A stretch of 64,000 nucleotides of DNA from Erwinia persicina (GTDB lineage: Bacteria; Pseudomonadota; Gammaproteobacteria; Enterobacterales; Enterobacteriaceae): the NCBI RefSeq assembly GCF_014838825.1, contig NZ_JACYMO010000006.1, positions 62,001 to 126,000 on the forward strand. The letters run 5' to 3'. The notes below the pieces were generated by a model. The model did no database searches, was not told the DNA's origin, and saw only the letters and a list, made by a program, of their open reading frames with translations. This document shows positions 11,322 through 22,694 of this stretch, piece after piece. Both the position numbers and the translations under genes were made by a program. The stretch's first letter is position 1; each line of letters opens with the position of its first letter.

Positions 11322-12075
11322 TGGAATCATCACGTTTTTCTGCCGCGCCGCACGACGGACGCCTGGGCAGATTTGCCGTTACTGTCATACTGGCGCTGGG
11401 GCTGCTGGGATGCAGTCAGCCAGCAACTCAGAAGGTTGTCAGCCGTGCGGATATCCCGGTGAGCGAACCTGATGTCAAAATTGTCGATTATCAGAGCGTT
11501 GCCTGCGAGAATATCTGGGCATTTGCGGATGTTGCTGCCACCGGGAACCCTCTCTACTGGCTGCGCACCATCGACTGCGGTATCCGACTGTCGCCCGTGG
11601 ATGCCCGTGCAGAAGCCCGTCGTTGGCCTGGTAATGACTGGCAGAGCGCCTTCAAACAGGCGGTATTACTGAATAATGGCAACGTGACGCCCGTTGAGCG
11701 ACGTGAGTTTCTTAAACGTCTGGACAGTTACAGCTATGACTATCCCGCATCGGTACGCCCGTTACTGATGCTGTGGCGCGAAGGGCAGGGCTCACAGTTA
11801 CAACTTTCTGAAGAGCGGATGCGCTATGCCCACCTGCAGGAGAGCAGCGACGGTCAGCTGGACGCGCTTCGCCAGCAGCAAATCCGCCTGAAGAACGAAC
11901 TTGTGGTGACCCGACGCAAGCTCGATACCCTGACCGATATTGAACGTCGTCTGTCGTCGCGCCGCTCTCCGGATGCTTCCGATAGTACCAGCCACGGCGA
12001 TGATACCACCGCTCCGGATAGCCACAGTTCTGGCGATGCCCCGGCTGATAATCTGCCACAGGATGATGCCAATCC

Positions 12076-12079
<4 letters not shown>
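11321..12079 (+). CDS. qseG: Outer-membrane lipoprotein QseG (YfhG)
   Basis: QseG is a lipoprotein co-encoded with GlrK/GlrR and, in E. coli, needed to activate the kinase. A cytosolic N-terminus of ~20 residues precedes a hydrophobic segment ending in the lipobox LGLLGC (Cys near 37). The middle is helical, with a likely coiled coil at ~170-205. The tail (~210-252) is low-complexity, rich in Ser, Asp and Thr. The start overlaps glrK by one base and the end overlaps glrR by four, so translation is probably coupled. The 252-residue length is close to the E. coli protein. Confidence 0.9.
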
Positions 12080-13410
<1,331 letters not shown>

Positions 13411-13548
13411 TTTTCACTGCGGTTAGCCGGTCCGGTTATGGTAGTTTATCTGCCTGAAAAGAGACGGACATCCGCTATACCCATGGCGATCACCGGTTTG
13501 CCACCCAGGCGCAGGCAGGCTGAGTGTTACGGGTATATAGTTAACTGA

Positions 13549-13926
<378 letters not shown>

Positions 13927-13942
13927 ACCGCCCGTGACTGCT

Positions 13943-13972
13943 CAGGGGCCTGTCGGTTCAGGCCCCTGTTGT
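13943..13972 (+). terminator. glnB terminator
   Basis: A ten-base perfect stem (CAGGGGCCTG / CAGGCCCCTG) with a six-base loop is followed by a short T-rich tract, 17 bases after the glnB stop. Confidence 0.8.
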
Positions 13973-14082
13973 TATTTCTGCCCGTCTTTCTCCCTTCCTT
14001 TGACAATCGCTCTCCTGTCCGGACAATAAGCCCCCCGAAGCCTTCAGGCTGAACTGCCACTTTTCAACAGTTAAGGACGATT

Positions 14083-15981
14083 ATGGCTATCACCCGCCGC
14101 GATTTTCTCAACGGCGTCGCGATCACTGTCGCCGCCGGTATGACCCCCCTGCAGATATTACAGGCCTCGCCGTTACAGGCGCAAAAGACGCTGTACTATC
14201 CTCCTTCGCTTACCGGTCTGCGCGGCAACCATCCGGGATCCTTTGAAAATGCCCACCGCCTGGGCCGCGATAATGTGGCGTTCGATTTCGACTCTCAGCC
14301 GGTAACCGAAGACTACGATCTGGTGGTGGTCGGGGCCGGGATTAGCGGTCTGGCGGCCGCCTGTTTCTGGCAGCAGCTCCATGGGAAACAGCAGCGTATT
14401 CTGTTGATTGATAACCATGATGACTTTGGCGGCCATGCTAAACGTAATGAGCTTAACGGGCTGCTGGGTTACGGCGGCAGTGAATCCTTCCAGTCTCCGC
14501 GTTCCAATTTTAGCCCGGTGGTGATGGATCTGATTAACACTCTCGGCATCAGTCTTGACGGCATGGAGCAGGGCTTTGATAAAACCTTCTACCCGGATCT
14601 GGGCCTCAGTCGTGGAGTTTACTTTGACAGGAAAAATTTCGGCGTGGACAAAGTGGTCAGCGGCGATCCGGGCAGGGTTGTGGCCGACGATATTCCGCGT
14701 GACCGGCTTAACGGACGCTCGTGGCAGGCCTTTATCAATGATTTTCCGCTGCCGGAAAGCGACCGTGAGGCGCTGATTGCTCTGCATACGGTACCGAAGG
14801 ATTATCTGCCAGGACTGAGCCAGCAGGAAAAAGTGGCCTGGCTGGATAAGCACAGTTACAGCACCTTCCTGCGTGAGAAAGTGGGGTTAAGTGAACAGGC
14901 TATCCGCTACTTCCAGCAGTCGACTAACGATTTTCAGGCCGTCGGTATTGATGCCACCGCCTGCAGCGATGCGCGTATCTGCGACCTGCCCGGCCTGGAC
15001 GGTATGGGACTGCCGCCGCTGGATGAGGAATCTCAGGCCGATCTTGACGACCCCTACGTCTTCCACTTCCCGGACGGGAACGCCACGCTGGCCCGCCTGA
15101 TGGTGCGCAAACTTATTCCGTCTGTGACCTCCGCCGGACAGAATATGAATGATATCGTGCAGGCGACATTTGACTACAGCCAGTTAGACCGGCCGGATTC
15201 CCCCGTCAGACTGCGCCTGAACAGCACCGGGATGCAGGTGGTAAATGTGGGTAACCACGCTGAGGTGAGCTATATGACCGGTGATACGCTGACTCGTGTA
15301 CGCGCCGGACGGGTGATAATGGCCGGTTATAACATGATGATCCCCTATCTGGTGCCGCAGATGTCGCCCGCGCAGCAGGAGGCACTGAAGCAAAACGTTA
15401 AGGCACCGCTGGTCTACAGCAAGGTGAAGATTGCCAACTGGCAGCCGTTTATTCAGCTGGGCATCCACGAGTTTTATGCGCCCGGTGCGCCATACTCCCG
15501 CGTTAAGCTCGACTATCCGGTAAGCCTGGGCGGTTATCACCACCCGCACGATCCCCGGCAGCCCATCGGGTTGCACATGGTGTATGTGCCAACGCTGCCG
15601 GGCAGCGGACTCAGCCCGCGTGAGCAGTCACGCAAAGGGCGCGCCATGTTGCTGGGCACGCCGTTTTCGGTACATGAGCAGATGATCCGTGAACAGCTGC
15701 AGGCGATGCTCGGCCCGGCAGGTTTCGACCATCAGCGTGATATCCAGGCGATCACCGTTAACCGCTGGTCACACGGCTACTCTTATGCCCTGAGCGGCAT
15801 GTTTGATGATGAAGAAGAGGCACAACGAACTATCGAACGCGCCCGTGCGCCCGTTGGTAATATTTTCATTGCCAACGCCGACGCCGACTGGAGCCCTTAC
15901 GCACACTCGGCTATCGATCAGGCCTGGCGGGCGGTCAATGAGCCGGCAGGAGGCACGTCAGCCCCGGGGGAAGCGTCATGA
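14083..15981 (+). CDS. Tat-exported FAD-dependent oxidoreductase (spermidine dehydrogenase-like)
   Basis: The N-terminus TRRDFLNGVAITVAAG is a twin-arginine signal, so the folded flavoprotein should be exported to the periplasm. A Rossmann FAD-binding motif follows at ~75-105 (VVVGAGISGLAAA, then LLIDNHDDFGGHA). The 632-residue length and overall pattern resemble Pseudomonas spermidine dehydrogenase (SpdH), but the substrate cannot be read from sequence. It overlaps the next gene, a tri-haem cytochrome c, by four bases, which suggests electrons pass from FAD to the cytochrome and on to the quinone pool. The pair is inserted between glnB and hmp, neighbours in E. coli. Confidence 0.75.
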   Translation: MAITRRDFLNGVAITVAAGMTPLQILQASPLQAQKTLYYPPSLTGLRGNHPGSFENAHRLGRDNVAFDFDSQPVTEDYDLVVVGAGISGLAAACFWQQLHGKQQRILLIDNHDDFGGHAKRNELNGLLGYGGSESFQSPRSNFSPVVMDLINTLGISLDGMEQGFDKTFYPDLGLSRGVYFDRKNFGVDKVVSGDPGRVVADDIPRDRLNGRSWQAFINDFPLPESDREALIALHTVPKDYLPGLSQQEKVAWLDKHSYSTFLREKVGLSEQAIRYFQQSTNDFQAVGIDATACSDARICDLPGLDGMGLPPLDEESQADLDDPYVFHFPDGNATLARLMVRKLIPSVTSAGQNMNDIVQATFDYSQLDRPDSPVRLRLNSTGMQVVNVGNHAEVSYMTGDTLTRVRAGRVIMAGYNMMIPYLVPQMSPAQQEALKQNVKAPLVYSKVKIANWQPFIQLGIHEFYAPGAPYSRVKLDYPVSLGGYHHPHDPRQPIGLHMVYVPTLPGSGLSPREQSRKGRAMLLGTPFSVHEQMIREQLQAMLGPAGFDHQRDIQAITVNRWSHGYSYALSGMFDDEEEAQRTIERARAPVGNIFIANADADWSPYAHSAIDQAWRAVNEPAGGTSAPGEAS

Positions 15982-17147
15982 AGAGGGCCATCTTCAGCCT
16001 TATGCTGCTGGCAGGCGGCCCGACCTGGGCGATGTCGCCGGGGGAATACGTGGCAAAAGCAGCCGACTGTACGGCCTGCCATACCGCGCAGGGGGGCGTA
16101 CCGATGGCGGGCGGGCTGCGCTTTGCCACGCCGGTAGGGGATATTTACAGCACCAATATAACCCCTGATAAACAACACGGCATTGGACGCTACACGTTTG
16201 CAGAGTTTGACCGGGCGATGCGACAGGGTGAAGCTCGTGACGGTCATCGTCTTTATCCGGCCATGCCCTACACCGCTTATGCAAAAATGAGCGAGGCGGA
16301 TATGCACGCGCTGTACGACTTTCTGCTGCGGGAGGTGCCCGCCAGTAGCCAGGCGAACCGCGACAGCGACATTCCCTGGCTGCTATCGGCGCGCTGGCCG
16401 CTGGGCATCTGGAACGTACTGTTTCATGAAGACCGCCGTTATCAGCCTGATACGCAACAGAGTGCGCAATGGAACCGGGGGGCTTATCTTGTGCAGGGGG
16501 CAGGGCACTGCGGGAGCTGCCACACGCCGCGCGGCTGGGGAATGCAGGAGCAGGCGCTGGATCAGCAGAGTGATGTTTATCTCAGCGGCGCAGAGCTGGA
16601 CGGCTGGTATGCTCCCTCGCTGAGAGGATTGCCGGAGGAGGAGCTGGTGGCGCTGTTGAAAACCGGGCGTAGTGCCCGGGGCGCGGTAGCCGGACCGATG
16701 GCGGACGTGGTCACCCACAGTACTCAGTATCTGACGGAGGCCGACCTCACCAGCATGGCCGTCTATCTGCGGAGTCTGCCTGCGGCCCCGGCAGCCCGCA
16801 GTCAGCCCGCCACGCCTTCCGCCGCAGGGGCGAAAACCTATGCCATGTACTGTTCAACCTGCCACGGCAGTGAGGGCGAGGGCAACGCTCACACCATTCC
16901 TGCGCTGGCAGGGAATGCCACGCTTACGGCGGACAATCCGCTGACCGCGCTGCGCGTGGTGCTGGACGGGGCACAGACGCCTGTTACACAGCAGGGGATG
17001 GCGCAGACCATGCCGGGTTACGGCTGGGCGCTGAATGATGTTCAGATGGCCGAACTGATGAACTACGTGCGTCACAGCTGGGGCAATCAGGCCCCGGGGG
17101 TGAAACCTGAGCAGGTGACGGAGGCGCGCCGTCAGGCGGAGAAATAG
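15978..17147 (+). CDS. Tri-haem cytochrome c subunit of a periplasmic dehydrogenase
   Basis: A 19-residue signal peptide (ending TWA) precedes three haem c attachment motifs: CTACH (~residue 32), CGSCH (~177) and CSTCH (~295). Three tandem class I cytochrome domains of this type serve as the membrane-side electron acceptor of flavoprotein or PQQ dehydrogenases such as gluconate 2-dehydrogenase. Methionine ligands are plausible in each module. The ATG overlaps the upstream stop codon (ATGA), so this is the partner of the preceding FAD protein. No third small subunit is seen, unlike three-subunit gluconate dehydrogenase. Confidence 0.85.
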   Translation: MKRAIFSLMLLAGGPTWAMSPGEYVAKAADCTACHTAQGGVPMAGGLRFATPVGDIYSTNITPDKQHGIGRYTFAEFDRAMRQGEARDGHRLYPAMPYTAYAKMSEADMHALYDFLLREVPASSQANRDSDIPWLLSARWPLGIWNVLFHEDRRYQPDTQQSAQWNRGAYLVQGAGHCGSCHTPRGWGMQEQALDQQSDVYLSGAELDGWYAPSLRGLPEEELVALLKTGRSARGAVAGPMADVVTHSTQYLTEADLTSMAVYLRSLPAAPAARSQPATPSAAGAKTYAMYCSTCHGSEGEGNAHTIPALAGNATLTADNPLTALRVVLDGAQTPVTQQGMAQTMPGYGWALNDVQMAELMNYVRHSWGNQAPGVKPEQVTEARRQAEK

Positions 17148-17237
17148 GGCGGAAAGACATCCGGGGTGAAACGGGTGGAACCCTGTCGCCTGCTGCTGAC
17201 ATTCAGCAACAGGCGAAGGTGTCCCCGCAGGGCCGGG

Positions 17238-18422
17238 TTACAGCGCCTTATGCGGACCAAAGACTTCATAATGAATACGGTCTTTCGTCACGCCCAGTTC
17301 GAGCAGGCGTTTCTCTACCAGCGCCATAAAGGCCAGCGGTCCGCACAGATAGTAGTGCATGGCCGGATCGCTCAGACGGGATTCCAGCGGCAGCAGGTTC
17401 ATCAGCCCGCGGCTGTCGTAGCGGCCCTGATCCTGTTCCTGCGGATGGTTATACCAGACATGCTGCCAGAACTGCGGCAGCCGTGCGCCCAGTCTGGTCA
17501 CTTCTTCAGCGAAGGCGTGTGTGGCCCCGTTTTCCGTGGCGTGCAGCCACTGGACACAGGCAGGATGTTTGTCGGCTGCCAGCTGGTTCAGCATGGCCAG
17601 CATGGGCGTCAGGCCCACACCACCCGAAATCAGTGTCACTGGTGTCTCCGGGGTCACATCGAGGAAGAAATCCCCGGCGGGCGGTGCCAGGTGGACCCGC
17701 TGGCCCGGCTGTTGCTGATGCAGCCAGCTGGAAAGAACCCCCCCTTCCTCATGACGAACGGCAATACGGTAGTCGCGACCGTTTGGTGTGCGGGTCAGTG
17801 AGTACTGGCGGATCTCCTGATTGGCAAAAGAGGGATCTTTCACCCACAGGGCGAGATACTGGCCGGGTTTGTAGTCTGCCACTGGCTGACCGTCCGTCGG
17901 GGTCAGGATAAAGCTTTTGATCACCGTGCTTTGTGGCGTGATCTCACTCATGACAAACTCACGCTGCCCCCCCCGCCAGCCCCCGACTTTCTCCTCGGTC
18001 TCTTCATAAATCTGCTCTTCGCGCTGGACAAAAATCCCCGCCAGCACGCCATAGGCTTTACCCCAGGCCTCAAGGACTTCTTCTCCCGGATGCAGCATTT
18101 CATCAATGCTGGCCAACAGGTGCTTACCGACAATGGGATACTGGTCCGGGCGGATCGCAAAACTGGTATGTTTCTGGGCGATTTTTTCCACCGCAGGGCC
18201 CAGGGCCGCAAGGTTATCCAGGTTGCTGGCATAGGCGCAGACGGCATTAAACAGCGCTTCAGGCTGGTTGCCGCTGCTCTGATTGCTCATATTAAAAATG
18301 TCTTTCAGCTCAGGATTGTGGCTGAACATACGCTGATAGAAATGGGCGGCCAGGCGCGGGCCGAGTGCAGCAATGGCGGGAATGGTGGATTTCACAGTAG
18401 CAATGGTTTGGCTGTCCAGCAT
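17238..18422 (-). CDS. hmp: Flavohaemoprotein nitric oxide dioxygenase Hmp
   Basis: Hmp oxidises NO to nitrate with O2 and NADPH. The N-terminal globin (~1-140) keeps the proximal histidine region ([12 protein letters not shown]), followed by an FAD domain ([11 protein letters not shown]) and an NAD domain ([15 protein letters not shown]) ending in the conserved CGPLAFM and [10 protein letters not shown]. The start [11 protein letters not shown] gives 394 residues, matching E. coli (396), with AAGGAG eight bases upstream. The frame is open ten codons further, but those overlap the NsrR-like operator. It is divergent from glyA, as in E. coli. Confidence 0.95.
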   Translation of the reverse strand: MLDSQTIATVKSTIPAIAALGPRLAAHFYQRMFSHNPELKDIFNMSNQSSGNQPEALFNAVCAYASNLDNLAALGPAVEKIAQKHTSFAIRPDQYPIVGKHLLASIDEMLHPGEEVLEAWGKAYGVLAGIFVQREEQIYEETEEKVGGWRGGQREFVMSEITPQSTVIKSFILTPTDGQPVADYKPGQYLALWVKDPSFANQEIRQYSLTRTPNGRDYRIAVRHEEGGVLSSWLHQQQPGQRVHLAPPAGDFFLDVTPETPVTLISGGVGLTPMLAMLNQLAADKHPACVQWLHATENGATHAFAEEVTRLGARLPQFWQHVWYNHPQEQDQGRYDSRGLMNLLPLESRLSDPAMHYYLCGPLAFMALVEKRLLELGVTKDRIHYEVFGPHKAL

Positions 18423-18447
18423 GGCGTGCTCCTTAGCAGGGATTATA

Positions 18448-18470
18448 AACATGTATTTTAAATGTATCTT
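18448..18470 (-). promoter_or_regulatory. NsrR-like operator of hmp
   Basis: A 23-base imperfect inverted repeat, two 11-base arms (AAGATACATTT and AAATACATGTT on the minus strand) around one base, matches the NsrR pattern of AAGATGYATTT arms. It lies 26-48 bases upstream of the hmp start, where NO-sensing NsrR would block transcription. Confidence 0.75.
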
Positions 18471-18628
18471 ATAACCGCGCAGCTAATTCTGTAAATACAC
18501 CTTATGAGTTAAGGGGTATTTTTTCGCACGTAACATCCGCTTCAGAACAACAGCCTGTCTGCGGCGGGCGAGGATACGCCCCGATCGGGGGCTGGCAGAA
18601 AACTGTAACTAACCCTTGCCAATCCTGA

Positions 18629-18644
18629 AGCCAATCGTTTGCGT
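18629..18644 (+). promoter_or_regulatory. PurR-like operator of glyA
   Basis: AGCCAATCGTTTGCGT fits ANGCAANCGNTTNCNT with one mismatch and corresponds to the PurR site in the E. coli glyA control region. The divergent hmp-glyA interval (18423-18754) otherwise holds the NsrR-like box and a long palindrome at 18677-18700. No gene is seen in it. Confidence 0.7.
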
Positions 18645-18676
18645 AAAAAGGCGGCCGTGATGCTATTCAACGGGTG

Positions 18677-18700
18677 GGTAAACAGTTTAAACTGTTTACC
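18677..18700. repeat. 24-base perfect palindrome in the glyA leader
   Basis: Twelve bases GGTAAACAGTTT are followed directly by their reverse complement. Flanking GGGTG and CACCC can extend the stem past a two-base bulge. It lies 55-78 bases upstream of the glyA ATG, probably inside the transcript. A C5/G5 block follows (18705-18716) before a T-rich run. It could be a protein-binding palindrome or an RNA hairpin. Confidence 0.7.
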
Positions 18701-18754
18701 ATCACCCCCGAGGGGGCATTCATTTTTGAAAGTCAGTTGAGTCAGGAGATGCAG

Positions 18755-20008
18755 ATGTTAAAGCGTGAAATGAACATTGCCGATTACGATGCCGAATTAT
18801 GGCAGGCGATGGAGCAGGAGAAAGTGCGTCAGGAAGAGCACATCGAGCTGATTGCCTCAGAGAACTACACCAGCCCACGCGTGATGCAGGCTCAGGGATC
18901 TCAGTTGACCAACAAGTACGCGGAAGGGTATCCGGGCAAACGCTATTACGGTGGCTGTGAGTATGTGGATATCGTTGAGCAACTGGCGATTGACCGTGCG
19001 AAAGCGCTGTTCGGTGCCGACTACGCTAACGTGCAGCCGCACTCAGGTTCTCAGGCCAACTTCGCCGTTTATACCGCGCTGCTGCAGCCGGGCGATACCA
19101 TTCTGGGGATGAACCTGGCCCACGGTGGCCACCTGACTCACGGTTCCCCGGTTAACCTGTCAGGTAAACTGTACAACGTTATTCCTTACGGCATCGACGA
19201 AAGCGGTAAGATTGATTACAACGAACTGGCCGAACTGGCGAAAAAGCACCAGCCGAAAATGATCGTGGGCGGCTTCTCTGCTTACTCAGGCGTGTGCGAC
19301 TGGGCCAAAATGCGTGAAATCGCCGACACGGTAGGCGCTTACCTGTTCGTCGATATGGCGCACGTTGCGGGTCTGATCGCGGCTGATGTCTACCCTAATC
19401 CCGTTCCTCATGCGCACATCGTGACGTCGACCACCCACAAAACGCTGGCCGGTCCGCGTGGCGGTCTGATCCTGGCGCACGGCGGCGACGAAGATTTTTA
19501 CAAGAAGCTGAACTCTGCCGTCTTCCCAGGTGGCCAGGGTGGCCCGTTGATGCACGTTATCGCGGGGAAAGCGGTCGCCTTCAAAGAAGCGATGGAGCCT
19601 GAGTTCAAAACCTATCAGCAGCAGGTTGCTAAAAACGCCAAAGCGATGGTGGAAGTCTTCCTGGCGCGTGGCTACAACGTTGTCTCCGGCGGTACGCACA
19701 ACCACCTGTTCCTGCTGGACCTGGTGGACAAGAACCTGACCGGTAAAGAAGCGGATGCTGCCCTGGGTCGTGCCAATATTACCGTGAACAAAAACAGCGT
19801 TCCTAACGATCCGAAGAGCCCGTTTGTGACGTCCGGTATCCGTATCGGCTCCCCGGCGGTGACCCGTCGCGGCTTTAAAGAAGCAGAAGTCCGCGAACTG
19901 GCAGGCTGGATCAGCGATATTCTTGACAATATCAATGACGAAGGCGTGAGCGAGCGCGTGAAGAAGCAGGTACTGGATATCTGTGCGCGCTTCCCGGTTT
20001 ACGCATAA
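18755..20008 (+). CDS. glyA: Serine hydroxymethyltransferase GlyA
   Basis: GlyA is the PLP enzyme interconverting serine and tetrahydrofolate with glycine and methylene-THF, the main source of one-carbon units. The 417 residues equal the E. coli length. The PLP lysine lies in [13 protein letters not shown]-type context ([14 protein letters not shown]). The ATG at 18755 ([16 protein letters not shown]) has AGGAG eight bases upstream and is preferred to an upstream in-frame start that would read through the palindromic leader. PurR control is likely from the upstream box. Confidence 0.96.
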   Translation: MLKREMNIADYDAELWQAMEQEKVRQEEHIELIASENYTSPRVMQAQGSQLTNKYAEGYPGKRYYGGCEYVDIVEQLAIDRAKALFGADYANVQPHSGSQANFAVYTALLQPGDTILGMNLAHGGHLTHGSPVNLSGKLYNVIPYGIDESGKIDYNELAELAKKHQPKMIVGGFSAYSGVCDWAKMREIADTVGAYLFVDMAHVAGLIAADVYPNPVPHAHIVTSTTHKTLAGPRGGLILAHGGDEDFYKKLNSAVFPGGQGGPLMHVIAGKAVAFKEAMEPEFKTYQQQVAKNAKAMVEVFLARGYNVVSGGTHNHLFLLDLVDKNLTGKEADAALGRANITVNKNSVPNDPKSPFVTSGIRIGSPAVTRRGFKEAEVRELAGWISDILDNINDEGVSERVKKQVLDICARFPVYA

Positions 20009-20051
20009 CCTGAGCGCGTCTCCCCGCAGCCACAGGGGAGCCTGACCACTG

Positions 20052-20086
20052 ATAGCGGGACACCAACGTGTCCCGCTATTTTTTTA
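20052..20086 (+). terminator. glyA terminator
   Basis: An eleven-base perfect stem (ATAGCGGGACA / TGTCCCGCTAT) with a six-base loop runs into seven Ts, 44 bases after the glyA stop. Confidence 0.9.
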
Positions 20087-20131
20087 TCTCCCGCCACGGT
20101 GTACATTAGCCTCCACTTTGTCGGAGGGAAA

Positions 20132-21268
20132 ATGACGATACGTTCCACGTACTGGCTTGGACTGAGCTACTTCACCTACTTTTTCGCCTATGGCGTCTAT
20201 CTGCCTTTCTGGGGCGTCTGGTTAAAAGACAGCGGTCTGCAGCCGGAAAAAATCGGTCTTTTACTGGGGTGTGGCATGATTGCGCGCTTTGCCGGTAGCC
20301 TGATGATTGCTTCCCGCGTTACCAATCCCTCCCGACTGATTACGGTGCTGCGCCTGCTGGCGCTCCTGACCCTGCTGTTTGCGCTCGGCTTTTGGGCGGG
20401 TTCCCAGTGGTTATGGCTGTTGCTGGTGATGGTGGGGTTCAACCTGTTCTTCTCACCGCTGGTTCCCCTGAGCGATGCGCTGGCCGCCACCTGGCAGCGG
20501 CAGATTGCGCTGCCCTACGGCCCGGTGCGGCTCTGGGGATCGCTCGCCTTTGTTATCAGTTCAGCCCTCACCGGCGTGCTGGTGACTCATTTTTCCTACC
20601 ACGCTATTTTAGTGCTGCTGTGTGTGGGCTGCGGGGCGATGATCGGCGGGATGCTGCTGCGGCCTGCGGTGATGCCGCAGGGGGCGGAAAAACAGGCACA
20701 GCATGCCGGATGGGCGCAGTGGAAGCAGATGCTGAGTGAGAACGCCGTCTGGCGTTTCCTGCTGTGCGTGACGCTGATGCAGGGGGCACATGCGGCCTAT
20801 TACGGGTTCAGCGCCATCTACTGGCAGGAGGCGGGCTACTCATCGGGCACGGTGGGCTACCTGTGGTCGCTGGGGGTGGTGGCTGAAATCATCATTTTTG
20901 CCGCCAGCCACCGGCTGTTTCGCCGCTGGAGTGCGAGTGATCTGCTGCTGCTTTCCTGTATTTCGGCGCTGGTACGCTGGAGTATCATGGCTTCATCCAC
21001 CGATCTGGGCTGGCTGATCGCCGCACAAATTCTCCACTGTGGCAGTTTCACCCTCTGCCATCTGGCCGCGATGCGCTTTATCGCCGCCCGTGACGGCGGA
21101 GAAGTTATCCGGCTGCAGTCCGTCTACTCGGCGCTGGCGATGGGCGGCGGGATCGCCCTGATGACCATGGTCTGTGGCGTGCTGTTCCAGCATCTGCAGG
21201 GGGGCGTATTCTGGGTGATGGCGCTACTGGTTGTACCGGTGCTCTTCCTGCGGCCAAAAGTGAGCTGA
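20132..21268 (+). CDS. hcaT: Major facilitator transporter HcaT-like
   Basis: This 378-residue, twelve-helix MFS permease is collinear with E. coli HcaT, the presumed 3-phenylpropionate transporter (shared stretches include GYFTYFF-like LSYFTYFFAYG, NLFFSPLVPL, GAHAAYYGFSAIYWQ and GYLWSLGVVAE). The ATG at 20132 has CGGAGGG eight bases upstream; the frame is open eleven codons earlier, without an ATG supported by a binding site. The catabolic hca genes are not next to it here, so its substrate in this organism is uncertain. It converges on csiE without a gap. Confidence 0.85.
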   Translation: MTIRSTYWLGLSYFTYFFAYGVYLPFWGVWLKDSGLQPEKIGLLLGCGMIARFAGSLMIASRVTNPSRLITVLRLLALLTLLFALGFWAGSQWLWLLLVMVGFNLFFSPLVPLSDALAATWQRQIALPYGPVRLWGSLAFVISSALTGVLVTHFSYHAILVLLCVGCGAMIGGMLLRPAVMPQGAEKQAQHAGWAQWKQMLSENAVWRFLLCVTLMQGAHAAYYGFSAIYWQEAGYSSGTVGYLWSLGVVAEIIIFAASHRLFRRWSASDLLLLSCISALVRWSIMASSTDLGWLIAAQILHCGSFTLCHLAAMRFIAARDGGEVIRLQSVYSALAMGGGIALMTMVCGVLFQHLQGGVFWVMALLVVPVLFLRPKVS

Positions 21269-22537
21269 TTACGACTCCAGCAGCGTACGGATGCTGCGCT
21301 GCTGGTGTTCTCCCAGCGGCAGTTCCGCATGGATCAGCGGGGGAGAATAGAGCGGCAGCGGGGTGGCATAGGGGGTGATCACCAGCGCGATGCCTTTCGG
21401 CGCACTGTGACGCTGGAAATCGGCAACATCCTGATACTTGATATTCAGCGGCAGCAGCGTCAGTTCGCGCAGCTGCTGTTCGACCTGACGTTCCAGCTCC
21501 CGATCGTGACCGATCAACAACAGCACTTGTTTTTCCTGCAGGGCGCTCTCCTGCATCAGCCACGCACCGAAAATAATCGCAATCAGCCCCATCTCTTCAT
21601 CGCTGAACTGGACACCGTACTGCTGTTCAAAAGCGGCCACCGCCTCACGGGTGGTGCGTAACAGCCGGGGATACTGCTGGGCGATATCCTCAACCAGGCT
21701 GTGGTCAATGCCGATAGCGAACAGCGCACGCTCCAGGGCCTGTGCCAGATGCGTATACAGCTGCGCACTGAGCCCGTCATCATTACTGAACACCATGCCC
21801 GACAGCGCCTGAAAGCGTTGAATCAACAGCTGAACAGACTGCAGCAGCTGGCGTTCATGCTCTGCGTGAGGGTGTTGCAGCATCGGGATATGCAGCTGGC
21901 TGAAGAGCAGGGTAAGCAGGTCGCTCTCACTGGCGGTGGCCTGATAGCCACGCTTGCGCCAGCAGCGGACTATCTCCTCCGCCAGCGCCGACTCGCTTTT
22001 TCCTCTCAGCCACCGCTGCTGAACCGGGGTGAAGGTGGGCTGGCAGGGCCAGGCGAGGGAAAAACGCAGCCAGACCTGCAGGAACTGGGCGTCACGGGGG
22101 CTGAACTCCCGCCCCAGATGCAGTGAGCAGTGCTGAATTAGCGCCAGCAGATTGTGTTCATCATACAACGCTTTATCAACGGGTAGCGAATGAAGCCGCT
22201 GTCTGATGGCGCGGGAAAAATCGGTATGAATAAATGATGGCGACAGGCGCAGCGCACGGCGCAGGCCGTGCAGCAGACAGAGGCGGCGATCCAAATCCGT
22301 TCCACAAAGTGACAGCGCGCCCTGACCGTCCTGCTCAATGACAAGACGGTGATAACGCTGGATTTCCTCTGCGACCTTCGCTATATCTTGCCGGGTTACG
22401 GCGTGTTCCACTCCGTTAAGCTGGCAAACCGACTCCTCAGTTACAGGGGACGCAGGCAGGCAGAGCATTAAAAGCAGGTGGCAACGGCGCTGTTGACTGG
22501 ACAGGACAGAAATTTCTGGTGAGTGTGCACTCATCAT
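21269..22537 (-). CDS. csiE: Stationary-phase-inducible protein CsiE (PRD domains)
   Basis: This 422-residue cytoplasmic protein has two PTS-regulation-like (PRD) helical modules, roughly residues 85-190 and 210-310 (for example GIDHSLVEDIAQQYPRLL and FSDEEMGLIAIIFGAWL). It is recognised as CsiE by its order next to hcaT, as in E. coli. CsiE is induced in stationary phase and under RpoS/CRP control in E. coli; its molecular role is not known. The start codon at 22537 is a double ATG (MMSAHSPEISV); either could be used. Confidence 0.85.
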   Translation of the reverse strand: MMSAHSPEISVLSSQQRRCHLLLMLCLPASPVTEESVCQLNGVEHAVTRQDIAKVAEEIQRYHRLVIEQDGQGALSLCGTDLDRRLCLLHGLRRALRLSPSFIHTDFSRAIRQRLHSLPVDKALYDEHNLLALIQHCSLHLGREFSPRDAQFLQVWLRFSLAWPCQPTFTPVQQRWLRGKSESALAEEIVRCWRKRGYQATASESDLLTLLFSQLHIPMLQHPHAEHERQLLQSVQLLIQRFQALSGMVFSNDDGLSAQLYTHLAQALERALFAIGIDHSLVEDIAQQYPRLLRTTREAVAAFEQQYGVQFSDEEMGLIAIIFGAWLMQESALQEKQVLLLIGHDRELERQVEQQLRELTLLPLNIKYQDVADFQRHSAPKGIALVITPYATPLPLYSPPLIHAELPLGEHQQRSIRTLLES

Positions 22538-22674
22538 CTGTGATCCCAGTGACGATTGATTCTGCTAAGAATAGCCTGACCCGCAGACGCTGTGGCCGGT
22601 GGGGGGCGCTTTTATTCAGAGCTTTTAAGACAGGTCACAAAAATAATCGACAAAAACTGAGGTGGGGTTTATTT

Positions 22675-22689
22675 TGTTATATTATAACA
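22675..22689 (+). promoter_or_regulatory. Zur-box-like palindrome
   Basis: TGTTATATTATAACA is a perfect 7+1+7 inverted repeat and matches the core of enterobacterial Zur operators (GTTATANTATAAC). It lies just upstream of the likely start of the DUF1007/ZevA-like gene. Zinc-dependent repression of the two following genes is inferred. Confidence 0.7.
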
Positions 22690-22694
22690 GGTGG

